Shown in pieces: positions 54,792-63,020 of a stretch of DNA of 64,000 bases. A model generated the notes under the pieces. That model worked only from the letters and a program-made list of their open reading frames with translations. It ran no database searches and was not told the origin of the DNA. The DNA lies in NCBI RefSeq assembly GCF_002494345.1, contig NZ_NXNI01000001.1, positions 2,046,001 to 2,110,000 of the forward strand. Direction: 5' to 3'. The DNA is from Natrinema ejinorense (GTDB taxonomy: Archaea > Halobacteriota > Halobacteria > Halobacteriales > Natrialbaceae). The translations under genes and the position numbers were made by a program. The stretch's first letter is position 1. The number at the start of each line of letters is the position of its first letter.

Positions 54792-55592
54792 TTACGTTTC
54801 GGGCGCGTCGTTCCAGAGGTCGACGTGCAGTCGCGGCGTGTACCGGAAGCCATGCTCCATCGCCAGTTCGGCGACTCGATCGCGAGTCTCCGCGAGACGC
54901 TCCCGGGTCGCCCCTTCGGGCATCAACAGGACGTCGTCATCGGGGACCGGGACGTCGGCGGCGGCGCGGAGGTCCGCGAGCAGGTCGAGGATCTCCGGCA
55001 TGTCCTCGGCGTCGGTCACGACGAACTTCAGTTGGACGTCGTACTCCGCGACCAGCCGAGCGAGCGCGTCCATGTCGATCCGGTCGCGCTCGTGGCGCTC
55101 CGCCCATTCGCCCTCGCCGTCCGGATCGCGCTCCGGCGTCGGGGTGCTGCTCGCTAACTTCGGGCTCACGGAGGCGAGATCGATCGGTGCGTCCCGGTAG
55201 ATCGTGCCGTTGGTCTCGACGGTCGTGTGGTAGCCCCGGTCGTCGAGGGCCTCGAGCAAGGCAACGCTCTCCTCGTGGAGCAGGGGTTCCCCGCCGGTGA
55301 GAACGACGTGATCGGCGTCGTGAGCGTCGATCTCGGCGAGGATTTCCTCGAGGTCCAGCCACGCGTGAGTCGGTTCCCAGGAGGTGTGATAGGAATCGCA
55401 GAACCAACACCGGAGGTTACAGCCGCTCGTGCGGACGAACACTGACGGCACGCCGGCGAGGGTTCCCTCACCCTGCAGGGAGTAGAACAACTCGTTGATT
55501 GGCAGTCCGGCGGGTCTCCCCTCGCTCCCGGTCTCGGCTGCGGTCCCGGAATCGGCCGCGGACTCGAGGTCGACGGAGTCGGAAACCGGCAT
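54792..55592 (-). CDS. queE: 7-carboxy-7-deazaguanine synthase QueE
   Basis: 266 residues from the ATG at 55592, one base after the queD stop (TGAGATG). The radical SAM motif is the CX3CX2C in SGCNLRCWFCDSYH, followed by HVVLTGGEPLL and TVETNGTIY. QueE rearranges 6-carboxytetrahydropterin to 7-carboxy-7-deazaguanine. An acidic 28-residue N-terminal lead precedes NELFYSLQGEGT. It is the middle gene of the archaeosine operon. Confidence 0.95.
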   Translation of the reverse strand: MPVSDSVDLESAADSGTAAETGSEGRPAGLPINELFYSLQGEGTLAGVPSVFVRTSGCNLRCWFCDSYHTSWEPTHAWLDLEEILAEIDAHDADHVVLTGGEPLLHEESVALLEALDDRGYHTTVETNGTIYRDAPIDLASVSPKLASSTPTPERDPDGEGEWAERHERDRIDMDALARLVAEYDVQLKFVVTDAEDMPEILDLLADLRAAADVPVPDDDVLLMPEGATRERLAETRDRVAELAMEHGFRYTPRLHVDLWNDAPET

Positions 55593-55593
55593 C

Positions 55594-56082
55594 TCAGATC
55601 TCGCTCCCGCCGCAGAGTTCGCTCGTCTCGCTGACCCGGACGGCGACATCGGTGACGGTCTCGGGCAGCGCCGCCTCGAGTTTGCGCTCCAGGAGCACGC
55701 TCATCACCTCTGCCGTCGGTGGGTGCTCGAGCACGACGACGCCGTCGTCGTCGCCGGCTGCCTCGAAGGCTTCGACGAGCGGGTCGCCGGCCTCGAGTAG
55801 GAACATGTGATCCCACTCTGATATCACGTCAGTAATATCTCCTTTGTCCGCGATCCACCCCTCCGCCGTCAGCTCGCCCGTGACAGTGACGGCGACCTCG
55901 TAGTTGTGGCCGTGGGGTCGCGAGCACTTGCCGTCGTGGTGTTGAATCCGGTGCCCGGCGCTGATCCGTATCGGCCGGTCGTGGCCAACGGTGAGGACAC
56001 GCCGGGTCCCGACGACCGCTCCGTCGACGCCAGCCGCGTCGACGTCTCCGCCGGCCGCACGATGCCCTATGCGTTCAGTCAT
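55594..56082 (-). CDS. queD: 6-carboxytetrahydropterin synthase QueD
   Basis: 162 residues of the 6-pyruvoyl-tetrahydropterin synthase family. The zinc His residues (SAGHRIQHHDGKCSRPHGHNYEV) and the catalytic Cys are in one stretch, and the later EWDHMFLLE and EHPPTAEV complete the site. It makes 6-carboxytetrahydropterin from dihydroneopterin triphosphate for the QueE step. It is the first gene of the operon; TTTAAGTATTC at 56101-56111 (minus) 26 nt upstream is the TATA box. Confidence 0.93.
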   Translation of the reverse strand: MTERIGHRAAGGDVDAAGVDGAVVGTRRVLTVGHDRPIRISAGHRIQHHDGKCSRPHGHNYEVAVTVTGELTAEGWIADKGDITDVISEWDHMFLLEAGDPLVEAFEAAGDDDGVVVLEHPPTAEVMSVLLERKLEAALPETVTDVAVRVSETSELCGGSEI

Positions 56083-56409
56083 ACTTCGATATTCCCTCGA
56101 GAATACTTAAAGGTGGATGATCGGCCCTGCGACATCGACCACGTCGTTTCGTCCCACCGAGTCGGATCGAGCACCCACTTTTCAGTCGGCTACGTTTACT
56201 GCGGTGTCGTGATCGGGGACCGAGTCAAAAAGGCGGCCGCCGGCGAGAGACTGCAGGATTCCGAGGGGGAACCGATGCTCTCACACGGTGAGTTCCAACG
56301 GGCCGTATCTGGGGATTCGAATCGGGATCGAAGGATAGCCGCCCGGTTTCGATCGCAAATGGAGGACGTCTCACCGGTCGGATCGGAGCAGCAGCGGGGC
56401 TTCCCGTCG
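56083..56409. other. Intergenic region upstream of queD
   Basis: 327 bp between queD and the winged-helix gene, both on the minus strand. It holds the queD promoter with TTTAAGTATTC at 56101-56111; the remainder has no convincing gene or repeat. Confidence 0.5.
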
Positions 56410-56766
56410 TCAGTCCTCGAGTTGGTCCTGTAACCTGTTTTTCGCCTCCGTCCGGTGTTTCCGCGAGAACGAGGGCTCGTCGTCCGAGAAATCGATCTCG
56501 ATCTCGTCGAGGGTTCGTCGGTAGATGTTCGTTCGACGCCCCTCCTCGGACAGTTGTCGCCCTTCGCAGGTCAACAACCCAGCATCGACGAGTTCTTCGA
56601 TCCGGCGATAGCAGGTCGCGATCGGAATCTCGATATCTTCGCTCAGTGCCTGCGCGGATTTCGGCGTTCCGGCTGCACAGAGGATCTCGGCGCTATATTT
56701 GCTCCCCAGCGCAGAGAGGACCACGGCCGAATCCACCTCGTTCCGTTCTGTCCGACTCCGAGACAT
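56410..56766 (-). CDS. Winged helix-turn-helix transcriptional regulator (ArsR-like)
   Basis: 118 residues from the ATG at 56766, preceded by GGGGAGAG as a possible Shine-Dalgarno. The winged helix reads VVLSALGSKYSAEILCAAGTP, then the recognition part ALSEDIEIPIATCYRRIEEL and the wing GLLTCEGRQLSEEGRRTNIY, in an ArsR/HTH_20 arrangement. No metal-binding Cys pair typical of ArsR is seen. The 15-bp perfect palindrome 21 bp upstream of the ATG suggests it represses itself. Its other targets are unknown. Confidence 0.82.
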   Translation of the reverse strand: MSRSRTERNEVDSAVVLSALGSKYSAEILCAAGTPKSAQALSEDIEIPIATCYRRIEELVDAGLLTCEGRQLSEEGRRTNIYRRTLDEIEIDFSDDEPSFSRKHRTEAKNRLQDQLED

Positions 56767-56787
56767 ACTCTCCCCGTTACTAATTAT

Positions 56788-56802
56788 CAAGATTGAATCT
56801 TG
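56788..56802. promoter_or_regulatory. Perfect palindrome upstream of winged-helix gene
   Basis: CAAGATT-G-AATCTTG, with 7-bp arms around one base, next to the AT-rich TAATTATC block. The position just upstream of a DNA-binding protein gene makes it a good candidate for that protein's operator. Confidence 0.55.
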
Positions 56803-56949
56803 TGGTTGTCGTGAGTATCATACAATTCGATAGTCGCGACGACCGAGGGCGAAACTTCCACTGGGTGTGGCCCCTGAGAAACCGATGCGGCGGCGACAGC
56901 GGCCAACGAGGGCGAGACGCATTTGAGGTCTCGGACCGAACGAGTCGGT

Positions 56950-57633
56950 ATGAACGTCGCGGTCGTGACGATCGGAGACGAACTGCTCGCGGGACGAACG
57001 ACGGACACGAACGCCACGTGGCTCTGTGAACGACTCGCCGAGCGCGGCGTCACCGTCGAGCGCGTGACCACGCTTCCCGATCGCGTCGGCGACATCGCTC
57101 GCGTCGTCAACGAATACCGCGCCGAGTACGACGCCGTCATCGTCACGGGCGGTCTCGGACCGACTCACGACGACGTCACCATGGACGGCGTCGCGGCCGC
57201 GCTCGGCCGGTCGGTCGAGGAACACGACGATGCGCTCGCCTGGCTCGAGGCGGACGGCTACAGCCGTGGCGACCTCGCGTCCGGGACGGCCGAGCTCCCG
57301 GCTGGCGCGCGCGCACTCCACAACGATGCGGGCGTCGCCCCCGGCGCGGCCCTCGAGGGTATCTACGTGCTTCCCGGCGTTCCCGCCGAAATGAAGGCGA
57401 TGTTCGAGTCGATCGAGGACGAGTTCACGGGGACGCCGACCTACCGGGAAGCCGTCGTGGCCGACGAACCCGAGAGTGCCTTGCTCGACCGGATCGCCGA
57501 ACTCCGCGATCGGTTCGACGTTTCGGTGGGGAGTTATCCGGGCGAGTCAGTCCGGATCGAACTCGAGGCGGGCGACGAGGCGACGGTCACGGATGCGGCC
57601 GCGTGGCTCCGTGACCAGGTCGAATCCCCGTGA
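56950..57633 (+). CDS. CinA/MoaB-type molybdopterin-binding domain protein
   Basis: 227 residues from the ATG at 56950. The MoCF-biosynthesis fold is recognised by VAVVTIGDELLAGRTTDTN, VIVTGGLGPTHDDVTMDGVA and YVLPGVPAEMKAMFE. Only the N-terminal CinA domain is present; the C-terminal nicotinamide-nucleotide amidase domain of bacterial CinA is missing. In archaea such short proteins are often annotated as competence/damage-inducible or nicotinamide-nucleotide hydrolase-like. Its role is not certain. It is divergent from the winged-helix gene and independent of its neighbours. Confidence 0.88.
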   Translation: MNVAVVTIGDELLAGRTTDTNATWLCERLAERGVTVERVTTLPDRVGDIARVVNEYRAEYDAVIVTGGLGPTHDDVTMDGVAAALGRSVEEHDDALAWLEADGYSRGDLASGTAELPAGARALHNDAGVAPGAALEGIYVLPGVPAEMKAMFESIEDEFTGTPTYREAVVADEPESALLDRIAELRDRFDVSVGSYPGESVRIELEAGDEATVTDAAAWLRDQVESP

Positions 57634-57648
57634 TCGAACGAGGGACCT

Positions 57649-57783
57649 TCAGCGATAGAAGGAGACGACCCAGGCGATCGTCACCAACAGGCTCAGGGCG
57701 AGCGTGCCCCAGCCGACGAGTTGCATCGGCAACACCGGTTCCGTTTCCGTCGTGAGAATAGCTGCCTCGATCAGTGTGGACAT
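57649..57783 (-). CDS. Small single-helix membrane protein (44 residues)
   Basis: A short frame beginning ATGTCCACACTG at 57783 and ending TGA at 57649. The product has a polar lead (STLIEAAILTTETEPVLP), then one membrane helix (LVGWGTLALSLLVTIAWVV) and a short SFYR end. GGTTAAGGG on the minus strand about 28-30 nt upstream is a plausible TATA box for a leaderless message. Codon third positions are GC-rich like its neighbours. Its family is unknown to me; it may act as a small subunit or regulator of a membrane complex. Confidence 0.6.
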   Translation of the reverse strand: MSTLIEAAILTTETEPVLPMQLVGWGTLALSLLVTIAWVVSFYR

Positions 57784-57935
57784 GATCGGCGATCGGTTCG
57801 CATCCCCCTTAACCTTTCAGAAACCGATCCGGTCTCCCGACCGGTTTCGAGTTGCGGGCGGCGCGTGACTCCCCGACGACGGAACCGGCGATCCGTCTGC
57901 GATACGGCTTTCCGATTGGCGTCCCCATCCCCGCT

Positions 57936-59108
57936 ATGGAGTCCATCGGCGTCGTGGTCAACCCGATCGCGGGGATGGGGGGGCGGGTCGGGCTGAAGGG
58001 GACCGACGGGAACGTCGAGGAGGCACGCCGCCGGGGTGCCAAGCCGCGAGCGCCGGATCGGGCGCGCGATGCCCTGCGATCGTTACACCGGCGCGCACCC
58101 GATATCGCCGTTTTCACGGCCGCCGGCGTGATGGGTGAACGCGCAGCGCGGGATGCCGGCTACGAGCCCGAGATCGTCTACGATCCGGCGGACGCGACCA
58201 GTGAGTCCCCAGCGGGCGAGCCGGGACGTGTCGACGATCCGACGACCGCGGAGACGACTGCGGCCGACACCCGAAGGGCCGTTCGAGCGCTCCTCGAGCG
58301 CGACGTCGACCTCGTCTTCTTCGTCGGCGGCGACGGGACCGCCGTCGACGTCGCCGAAGTGCTCGAGGCCGATGGGAGCGAGACGCCGATGCTCGGCGTG
58401 CCGGCGGGGGTCAAGATCTACTCGTCGGTCTTCGGCGTGACGCCGGCCGACGCGGGCCGGATCGCCGCCGAATTCGACCGCGTCGAGAACCGAGAGGTCA
58501 ACGACATCGACGAGGACGCCTACCGCGAAGGAACGGTCCGGACGGAACTCAAAGCCATCGTTCCGGTCCCCGTCGCGCCGGATGTTCAGTCGGGCAAGCA
58601 GGTCTCGAGTGGGAGCGTCGACTCGCTGGCCGCGGGGTTCGCCCGCGAGGTCGAACCCGGACGAACCTACGTGTTCGGCCCCGGTAGCACCGTCGGCGCG
58701 ATCGAGGAGGAACTGGGTATCGAACCCTCGCCGCTCGGCGTCGACGTCTGGCGCGCTCGGACCGGCGACGACGGCGGAGACGGCACCGACTCACGCTCAC
58801 AGCGCGGCGAGTTGCTCGCCCGTGACGCCGCCGAGACGGGGATCCTCGAAGTACTTACGGATCCGGTCACGATCGTCGTTTCGCCGATCGGCGGCCAGGG
58901 ATTCGTTTTCGGTCGCGGAAACCACCAGATATCCCCGCAGGTCATTCGACGGGCCGACGAGATCACGGTCGTCGCCAGCGGCGAGAAACTCGACGACATC
59001 GACTCGTTGCGCGTCGATACCGACGACGAGGAGGTCAACGAGAGCCTTCGGGGATGGGTGCAGGTCCGGATCGGCCGGTTTACGACTCGGCTCGTGAACG
59101 TCGTCTAG
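57936..59108 (+). CDS. ATP-NAD kinase family protein (AcoX-like paralogue)
   Basis: 390 residues from the ATG at 57936 (MESIGVVVNPIAGMGGRVG). The GGDGT kinase motif is in VFFVGGDGTAVDVAEVL, with GVPAGVKIYSSVFG after it; later parts have TYVFGPGSTVGAIEEELG and PIGGQGFVFGRGNHQIS. These are features of the archaeal ATP-NAD kinase family related to AcoX. A Thr/Ala/Asp-rich insertion lies between residues about 85-110. It differs from the gene at the left edge, which lacks the VGLKG stretch. The phosphate acceptor is not known. It stands alone on the plus strand. Confidence 0.85.
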   Translation: MESIGVVVNPIAGMGGRVGLKGTDGNVEEARRRGAKPRAPDRARDALRSLHRRAPDIAVFTAAGVMGERAARDAGYEPEIVYDPADATSESPAGEPGRVDDPTTAETTAADTRRAVRALLERDVDLVFFVGGDGTAVDVAEVLEADGSETPMLGVPAGVKIYSSVFGVTPADAGRIAAEFDRVENREVNDIDEDAYREGTVRTELKAIVPVPVAPDVQSGKQVSSGSVDSLAAGFAREVEPGRTYVFGPGSTVGAIEEELGIEPSPLGVDVWRARTGDDGGDGTDSRSQRGELLARDAAETGILEVLTDPVTIVVSPIGGQGFVFGRGNHQISPQVIRRADEITVVASGEKLDDIDSLRVDTDDEEVNESLRGWVQVRIGRFTTRLVNVV

Positions 59109-59284
59109 TGGCGGTCCGGGCCTGACCTTACGAGTGGAACCACTCGAGCGATCGGCCGGGTCCACTCGCGAGTCGACGGTTGGGACGGGTTTCGGTCTCC
59201 GTCGCGTCGAGGGACGACCCGTTGTACGCTATTATATAAGGTAACGGGTAGAAGGGCGTGCTGAAATCAACCATATAACGATTC

Positions 59285-59309
59285 GACTATAGATAATGAC
59301 CATATAGTC
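59285..59309. promoter_or_regulatory. Inverted repeat next to PhoU-type gene promoter
   Basis: GACTATA (59285-59291) and TATAGTC (59303-59309) form perfect 7-bp arms around 11 bp. GATTAAGG at 59312-59319, the probable TATA box, follows directly and lies about 27 nt before the ATG at 59343. ACCATATA also occurs twice here (from 59270 and from 59299), the second copy partly within the repeat. Position right at the BRE/TATA suggests an operator. Confidence 0.55.
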
Positions 59310-59342
59310 AAGATTAAGGCCTGGTCGATCCTAGGGTGTCCC

Positions 59343-60374
59343 ATGGAAACGCGAAAAGTGCAACGGCTCGGTCCGTCGACACTTGCGATGACGCTTCCCG
59401 CAGAGTGGGCGTCCGAACACGCCGTCGAAAAAGGCGACGAGGTATCGCTTCGGACCAGCGGCAAGGGAACCCTGACGGTCATGCCCGAATCCGCGAGTAC
59501 GGAGGAGACGGAAGCGATCATCCACACCGACGATCTCGACGCCGGCGCCGTCGAACGTGCGATCGTCGCTCAGTACGTCCTCGGACGTCGAATCATCCGC
59601 ATCGAACGCGAGGACGGTGCCCTCGAGTCCGACCACATCAACGCGGTCTATCAGGCCGAAACGCAACTGATGGGGCTGGGCGTCATCGAGGAGACCCCCG
59701 AGAGCATCTCGATTCGGTGCTCGGTCGACCCCGAGGACTTCACGCTCGACAATTTGCTCGAGCGCCTCGAGCGGACCGGCCAGACGATGCGCGGTGAAGG
59801 GATCAAGGCACTGGCCCACGGCAATCCCGATCTCGCCCAGCGCGCCCTGAACCGGGAGCGACAGGCGAACAAGATCTTCGTCCTCCTCTTGCGGCTGATC
59901 TTTACGGCCTACCAGAACCCGAACCTCGCGCGTGCCGTCGGCCTCAACACCGGCTTCCCGCTGATCGGTTACCGCTCGATCGCGAAGAACCTCGAACTGA
60001 CCGCCGACAACGGCGAGGACATCGCCGAGATCGTCATCGAGACCGAGGGCCACTCGCTCAACGTCGACAGCTCCGTGATGCGCGAGATTCGAGAGCTGAA
60101 CGAACTGGTCGACGAGATCACGTCCAGGGCCGTCGAGGCGGCCGTCGAGCGTGATTACAACAAATCGAACGAAGTTCGCGAGCTGTTCCACGACATCTCC
60201 GATCTCGAGCAGGAGATCCTCTCGGGGCTCCCCGAGATGGACAACGAGGACCTGCTGCGAGTCCGTGAAGTGCTCGTCAGCCTCCAGCAGACGGCCCAGT
60301 ACGCGATGCGAAACGCCGAAATCGCCGCGAACCTCGCGCTCAACGAGGAGTCCGAACACACGACGATCAAGTAG
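59343..60374 (+). CDS. AbrB-PhoU type phosphate regulator
   Basis: 343 residues. The N-terminus is a SpoVT/AbrB-like swapped-hairpin DNA-binding domain (TRKVQRLGPSTLAMTLPAEW, EKGDEVSLRTS), followed by two helical PhoU repeats (about 110-220 and 230-335), with DYNKSNEVRELFHDISDLEQEI in the second. Haloarchaeal proteins of this build act in phosphate-dependent control, often next to pst genes. No pst gene lies here, so its targets may be distant. The own promoter has the inverted repeat described at 59285. Confidence 0.88.
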   Translation: METRKVQRLGPSTLAMTLPAEWASEHAVEKGDEVSLRTSGKGTLTVMPESASTEETEAIIHTDDLDAGAVERAIVAQYVLGRRIIRIEREDGALESDHINAVYQAETQLMGLGVIEETPESISIRCSVDPEDFTLDNLLERLERTGQTMRGEGIKALAHGNPDLAQRALNRERQANKIFVLLLRLIFTAYQNPNLARAVGLNTGFPLIGYRSIAKNLELTADNGEDIAEIVIETEGHSLNVDSSVMREIRELNELVDEITSRAVEAAVERDYNKSNEVRELFHDISDLEQEILSGLPEMDNEDLLRVREVLVSLQQTAQYAMRNAEIAANLALNEESEHTTIK

Positions 60375-60448
60375 TCCCTCGCCGCGAGCAGGCGGACGCG
60401 TTCGATGGAATGAGTGAAGTTAAGAGACCCCACGCACAACGCCCGAGC

Positions 60449-60634
60449 ATGGCTACGGAATCCGAGACGACGGACAAGGGCGTTGGACTGGCGCTCGCAC
60501 TGGGTGCCCTCGCGGTGATCGGCGCACTGGTAATGTACGCTGGCGCGCCCGACGTGACGGCTGCGTGGGGATTCGCTGGGGCCGTCCTCTTTAGCTCGCT
60601 GGCGATCGTGGGCATCCACCTCTACGGGAACTGA
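60449..60634 (+). CDS. Small two-helix membrane protein, unknown
   Basis: 61 residues from the ATG at 60449. Two hydrophobic helices (GLALALGALAVIGALVMYA and AAWGFAGAVLFSSLAIVGI) with an acidic lead (ATESETTDKG). GTTAAGAG near 60420 about 26 nt upstream is a TATA box and excludes the longer frame from 60410. Such small proteins are common in haloarchaea; I cannot name the family with certainty. Confidence 0.62.
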   Translation: MATESETTDKGVGLALALGALAVIGALVMYAGAPDVTAAWGFAGAVLFSSLAIVGIHLYGN

Positions 60635-60734
60635 CGCCGGGTGGCATCGTCGATCGAACGACGAACCGATTCGGGGGATCGGAATCGGCCGTCAAGAGTT
60701 AAGACCAACGACCACCTAGACTGCCTTACGGACG

Positions 60735-60959
60735 ATGACCGACTATTCCGACGAAGAGCAGCGAATCATCTCGTACCTCCGCGAGAGCGCCGCCCGCGGC
60801 GAGCAGTACTTCCGGGCGAAAAACATCGCGGACGCGATCGGACTCTCGTCGAAACAGGTCGGCGTTCGGCTCCCCCATCTCGCGGAGAAGGCAGACGAAG
60901 TCGATATCGAGAAGTGGGGCCGCGCCCGGTCGACCACCTGGAAAGTCACGATCAGTTGA
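60735..60959 (+). CDS. Small winged-helix-like protein (probably DUF7123)
   Basis: 74 residues. The sequence reads as a compact helix-turn-helix (EEQRIISYLRESAARGEQYF, NIADAIGLSSKQVGVRLPHL) ending in a wing (IEKWGRARSTTWKVTIS). It is probably a small DNA-binding protein; I recall the haloarchaeal family DUF7123 for this pattern but could not check. GTTAAGACC near 60698, about 35 nt upstream, is a TATA candidate. Confidence 0.72.
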   Translation: MTDYSDEEQRIISYLRESAARGEQYFRAKNIADAIGLSSKQVGVRLPHLAEKADEVDIEKWGRARSTTWKVTIS

Positions 60960-61015
60960 CGAACGGCCGCCCGCGGTCCACGGTCTTTTTATCCGACAAT
61001 CGCTCACGTACTGGC

Positions 61016-61450
61016 ATGACTGTACGGGTCGACCGGTCGTTCGACGTCGCGGCATCACCCGAACGGGTCTGGGAGTTCATCGCCGATCCCGAAAACCGTG
61101 CTCGAGCGATCAGCGTCGTCCAGGAGTATTCCGTCGACGATCCCGATGGACGACGCGTCACCTGGCACGTGAAACTTCCCATTCCACTCGTCCGGAAGAC
61201 GGTGACGGTAAAAACCGAAGACGTGACGCGCAGACCGCCGGAGTACGTCAAGTTCGTCGGCAAATCGAAAGTGCTCAAGGTCACCGGCGAACACGAAATC
61301 GTCGACACCGACGCCGGCGTGTCCCTCGAGAACCACTTCGTCGTCGACGGCAAACTGCCGGGCGTCGAGAAGTTCTTCAAGCGGAATCTCGATTCCGAAC
61401 TCGAGAACCTCCGGCGGGCACTCGAGCGGGATCTACAGACGACACAGTAA
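61016..61450 (+). CDS. SRPBCC family protein (CoxG-like)
   Basis: 144 residues from the ATG at 61016. The START/Bet v1-like fold is indicated by VDRSFDVAASPERVWEFIAD at the N-terminus, the beta-sheet RVTWHVKLPIPLVRKTVTVK, and a long C-terminal helix (ENLRRALERDLQTT). The fold binds hydrophobic ligands; no ligand can be named. CTTTTTATC near 60985, about 28 nt upstream, is the TATA box, so the longer upstream frame is not used. Confidence 0.8.
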   Translation: MTVRVDRSFDVAASPERVWEFIADPENRARAISVVQEYSVDDPDGRRVTWHVKLPIPLVRKTVTVKTEDVTRRPPEYVKFVGKSKVLKVTGEHEIVDTDAGVSLENHFVVDGKLPGVEKFFKRNLDSELENLRRALERDLQTTQ

Positions 61451-61476
61451 CGTAGTTGAGTGGCCACACTGAGACC

Positions 61477-62331
61477 ATGACTGAGACGACGGACGTCGAC
61501 GGCGCTGACGCCGGTGGCAGCGGGTCGCTCACGCTCGCGCTCGCACAGATCCGCGTGGAAGCGGGTGCGGTCGACGCGAACGTCGATCGGGCGCTCGCTG
61601 CGGTGTCGCAAGCCGCCGACCGCGGCGCGGAGCTGGTCGCCTTGCCGGAACTGTTCAACGTGGGCTACTTCGCGTTCGACCTCTACGCGCGCAACGCGGA
61701 GCCGTTCGCGGGCGAGACGTTCACCCGGCTTCGGAAGGCGGCGGCCGAACACGGGATCGCCGTCCTCGCGGGCAGCATCGTCGAGGACCTGGCCGCGACC
61801 GAAACCGTCGAGACGCCGGCCGACGACGGTCTGGCGAACACCGCCGCGCTGTTCGACGCCGACGGCGAGTGCCGACTCGTCTACCGAAAACACCACCTCT
61901 TTGGCTACGAGTCGGCCGAATCCGAGCTGCTCGTCCCAGGCGAACGCCTCGAGACGGCGACGGTCGGCGAGTTCACCGTCGGCGTGACGACCTGTTACGA
62001 CCTGCGATTCCCCGAACTCTACCGACAGCTGATCGACGGCGGCGTCGAACTGGTGCTCGTCCCGAGCGCGTGGCCCTACCCGCGTATCGAACACTGGATG
62101 ACCCTCTCGCGAGCCCGCGCGATCGAGAATCAGGCCTACGTGGCGACGATCAACGGCTCCGGGGAGTTCGACGACGCCACGCTGCTGGGTCGCTCGAGCG
62201 TCTACGACCCCTGGGGAGTCTCGCTGGCCTCGAGCGGCGACGAGCCGGCGCTGGTGACGACCGAGATCGACCCCGAAACGGTCGCCGACGTCCGCGAGGA
62301 GTTCCCGGCGTTGCGGGATCGTCGGTACTGA
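61477..62331 (+). CDS. Carbon-nitrogen hydrolase (nitrilase superfamily)
   Basis: 284 residues from the ATG at 61477. The catalytic Glu-Lys-Cys triad is in LVALPELFNVGYF, LVYRKHHLFGYE and GVTTCYDLRFPELYRQL. A later VPSAWPYPRIEHW and ARAIENQAYVATING fit the family. It hydrolyses amides or nitriles in the cytoplasm; the closest types by motif are the omega-amidase/NIT2-like and carbamoylputrescine amidase-like branches, which I cannot separate. A short Gly/Asp-rich N-terminus precedes the domain. Confidence 0.9.
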   Translation: MTETTDVDGADAGGSGSLTLALAQIRVEAGAVDANVDRALAAVSQAADRGAELVALPELFNVGYFAFDLYARNAEPFAGETFTRLRKAAAEHGIAVLAGSIVEDLAATETVETPADDGLANTAALFDADGECRLVYRKHHLFGYESAESELLVPGERLETATVGEFTVGVTTCYDLRFPELYRQLIDGGVELVLVPSAWPYPRIEHWMTLSRARAIENQAYVATINGSGEFDDATLLGRSSVYDPWGVSLASSGDEPALVTTEIDPETVADVREEFPALRDRRY

Positions 62332-63020
62332 CTCCCCAGTGACACTGGCAGGTGAGGACGTATCACCGGGCGGTTGCGACCGCTGATTTTTTATTTCGGC
62401 GCGTCTTCCCTACGGTTGCCGGCACGGACGCTTTTCACGTCTACTCCGGCATTGCGCGTCGCTCCGGCCCGTCGCGCGCTCGGTTCCCGGGAACCGAGCA
62501 TCCACGCCCGCACCCGTCTCCTCGTCCCACCTTTCACGATCGCTCTCGTTGTCACTCGCGCTCTCGCTGTCACTCGCGCTCTCGCTGTAGCTGACGCGCT
62601 CGCTGTAACTCGTTCGAGAGCCGTTTCGAACCTGGGATTCGCTGACCCGGATCCGGATCACACGGCCCCGTCCGCGAAGTGGAGTTCGTCCGAGCGGACT
62701 GTGGCAACAGTTCGACCAGTTGTACGAATGGAACAGTCGCGGGTGTGACATGATCTCAACGGAGACGAGTGTGGTGCTCTCGTGGCAACACGGAATCGCC
62801 ACACCCTCCCCAACCGATTCGCTCACGCCCGACGGCAGACGCTTTGCGTCTTCCGAACCGTCACTCGCTTCGCTCGCGACGACCTCGCGCGGCTTCGAGC
62901 CGCGGCTCACAGTCGTTCACCGCGCCACGGCGCGCGCCACCGCATACCGGTTGACCATCCGTCTCGAGTAGCTGCGACCGATCGTGATGGGGCGGGCGGA
63001 ACCGTCTCGGAGTCCTCGAG
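62332..63020. other. Long intergenic region with tandem repeats, no convincing gene
   Basis: 689 bp between two convergent genes. Frames open on both strands follow from composition and give Ser/Arg-rich translations. It contains four 18-bp repeats at 62541-62612. Between 62750 and 62960 the sequence is rich in CGCTCGCGACG-like runs. No transposase and no RNA gene is seen; it could be a decayed element. Confidence 0.55.
62541..62612 (+). repeat. 18-bp tandem repeat, four units
   Basis: Units begin at 62541, 62559, 62577 and 62595: CGCTCTCGTTGTCACTCG, CGCTCTCGCTGTCACTCG, CGCTCTCGCTGTAGCTGA and CGCGCTCGCTGTAACTCG. The second differs from the first by one base; the third and fourth diverge further at their ends. 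Confidence 0.85.

Noticed and set aside
62541-62612. Possible CRISPR array
   Set aside because: Units are 18 bp, directly adjacent, without unique spacers and no cas gene is near.
62410-62910. 166-codon minus-strand frame over the repeat region
   Set aside because: Ser/Arg-rich, shaped by the 18-bp repeats, no promoter, no recognisable domain.
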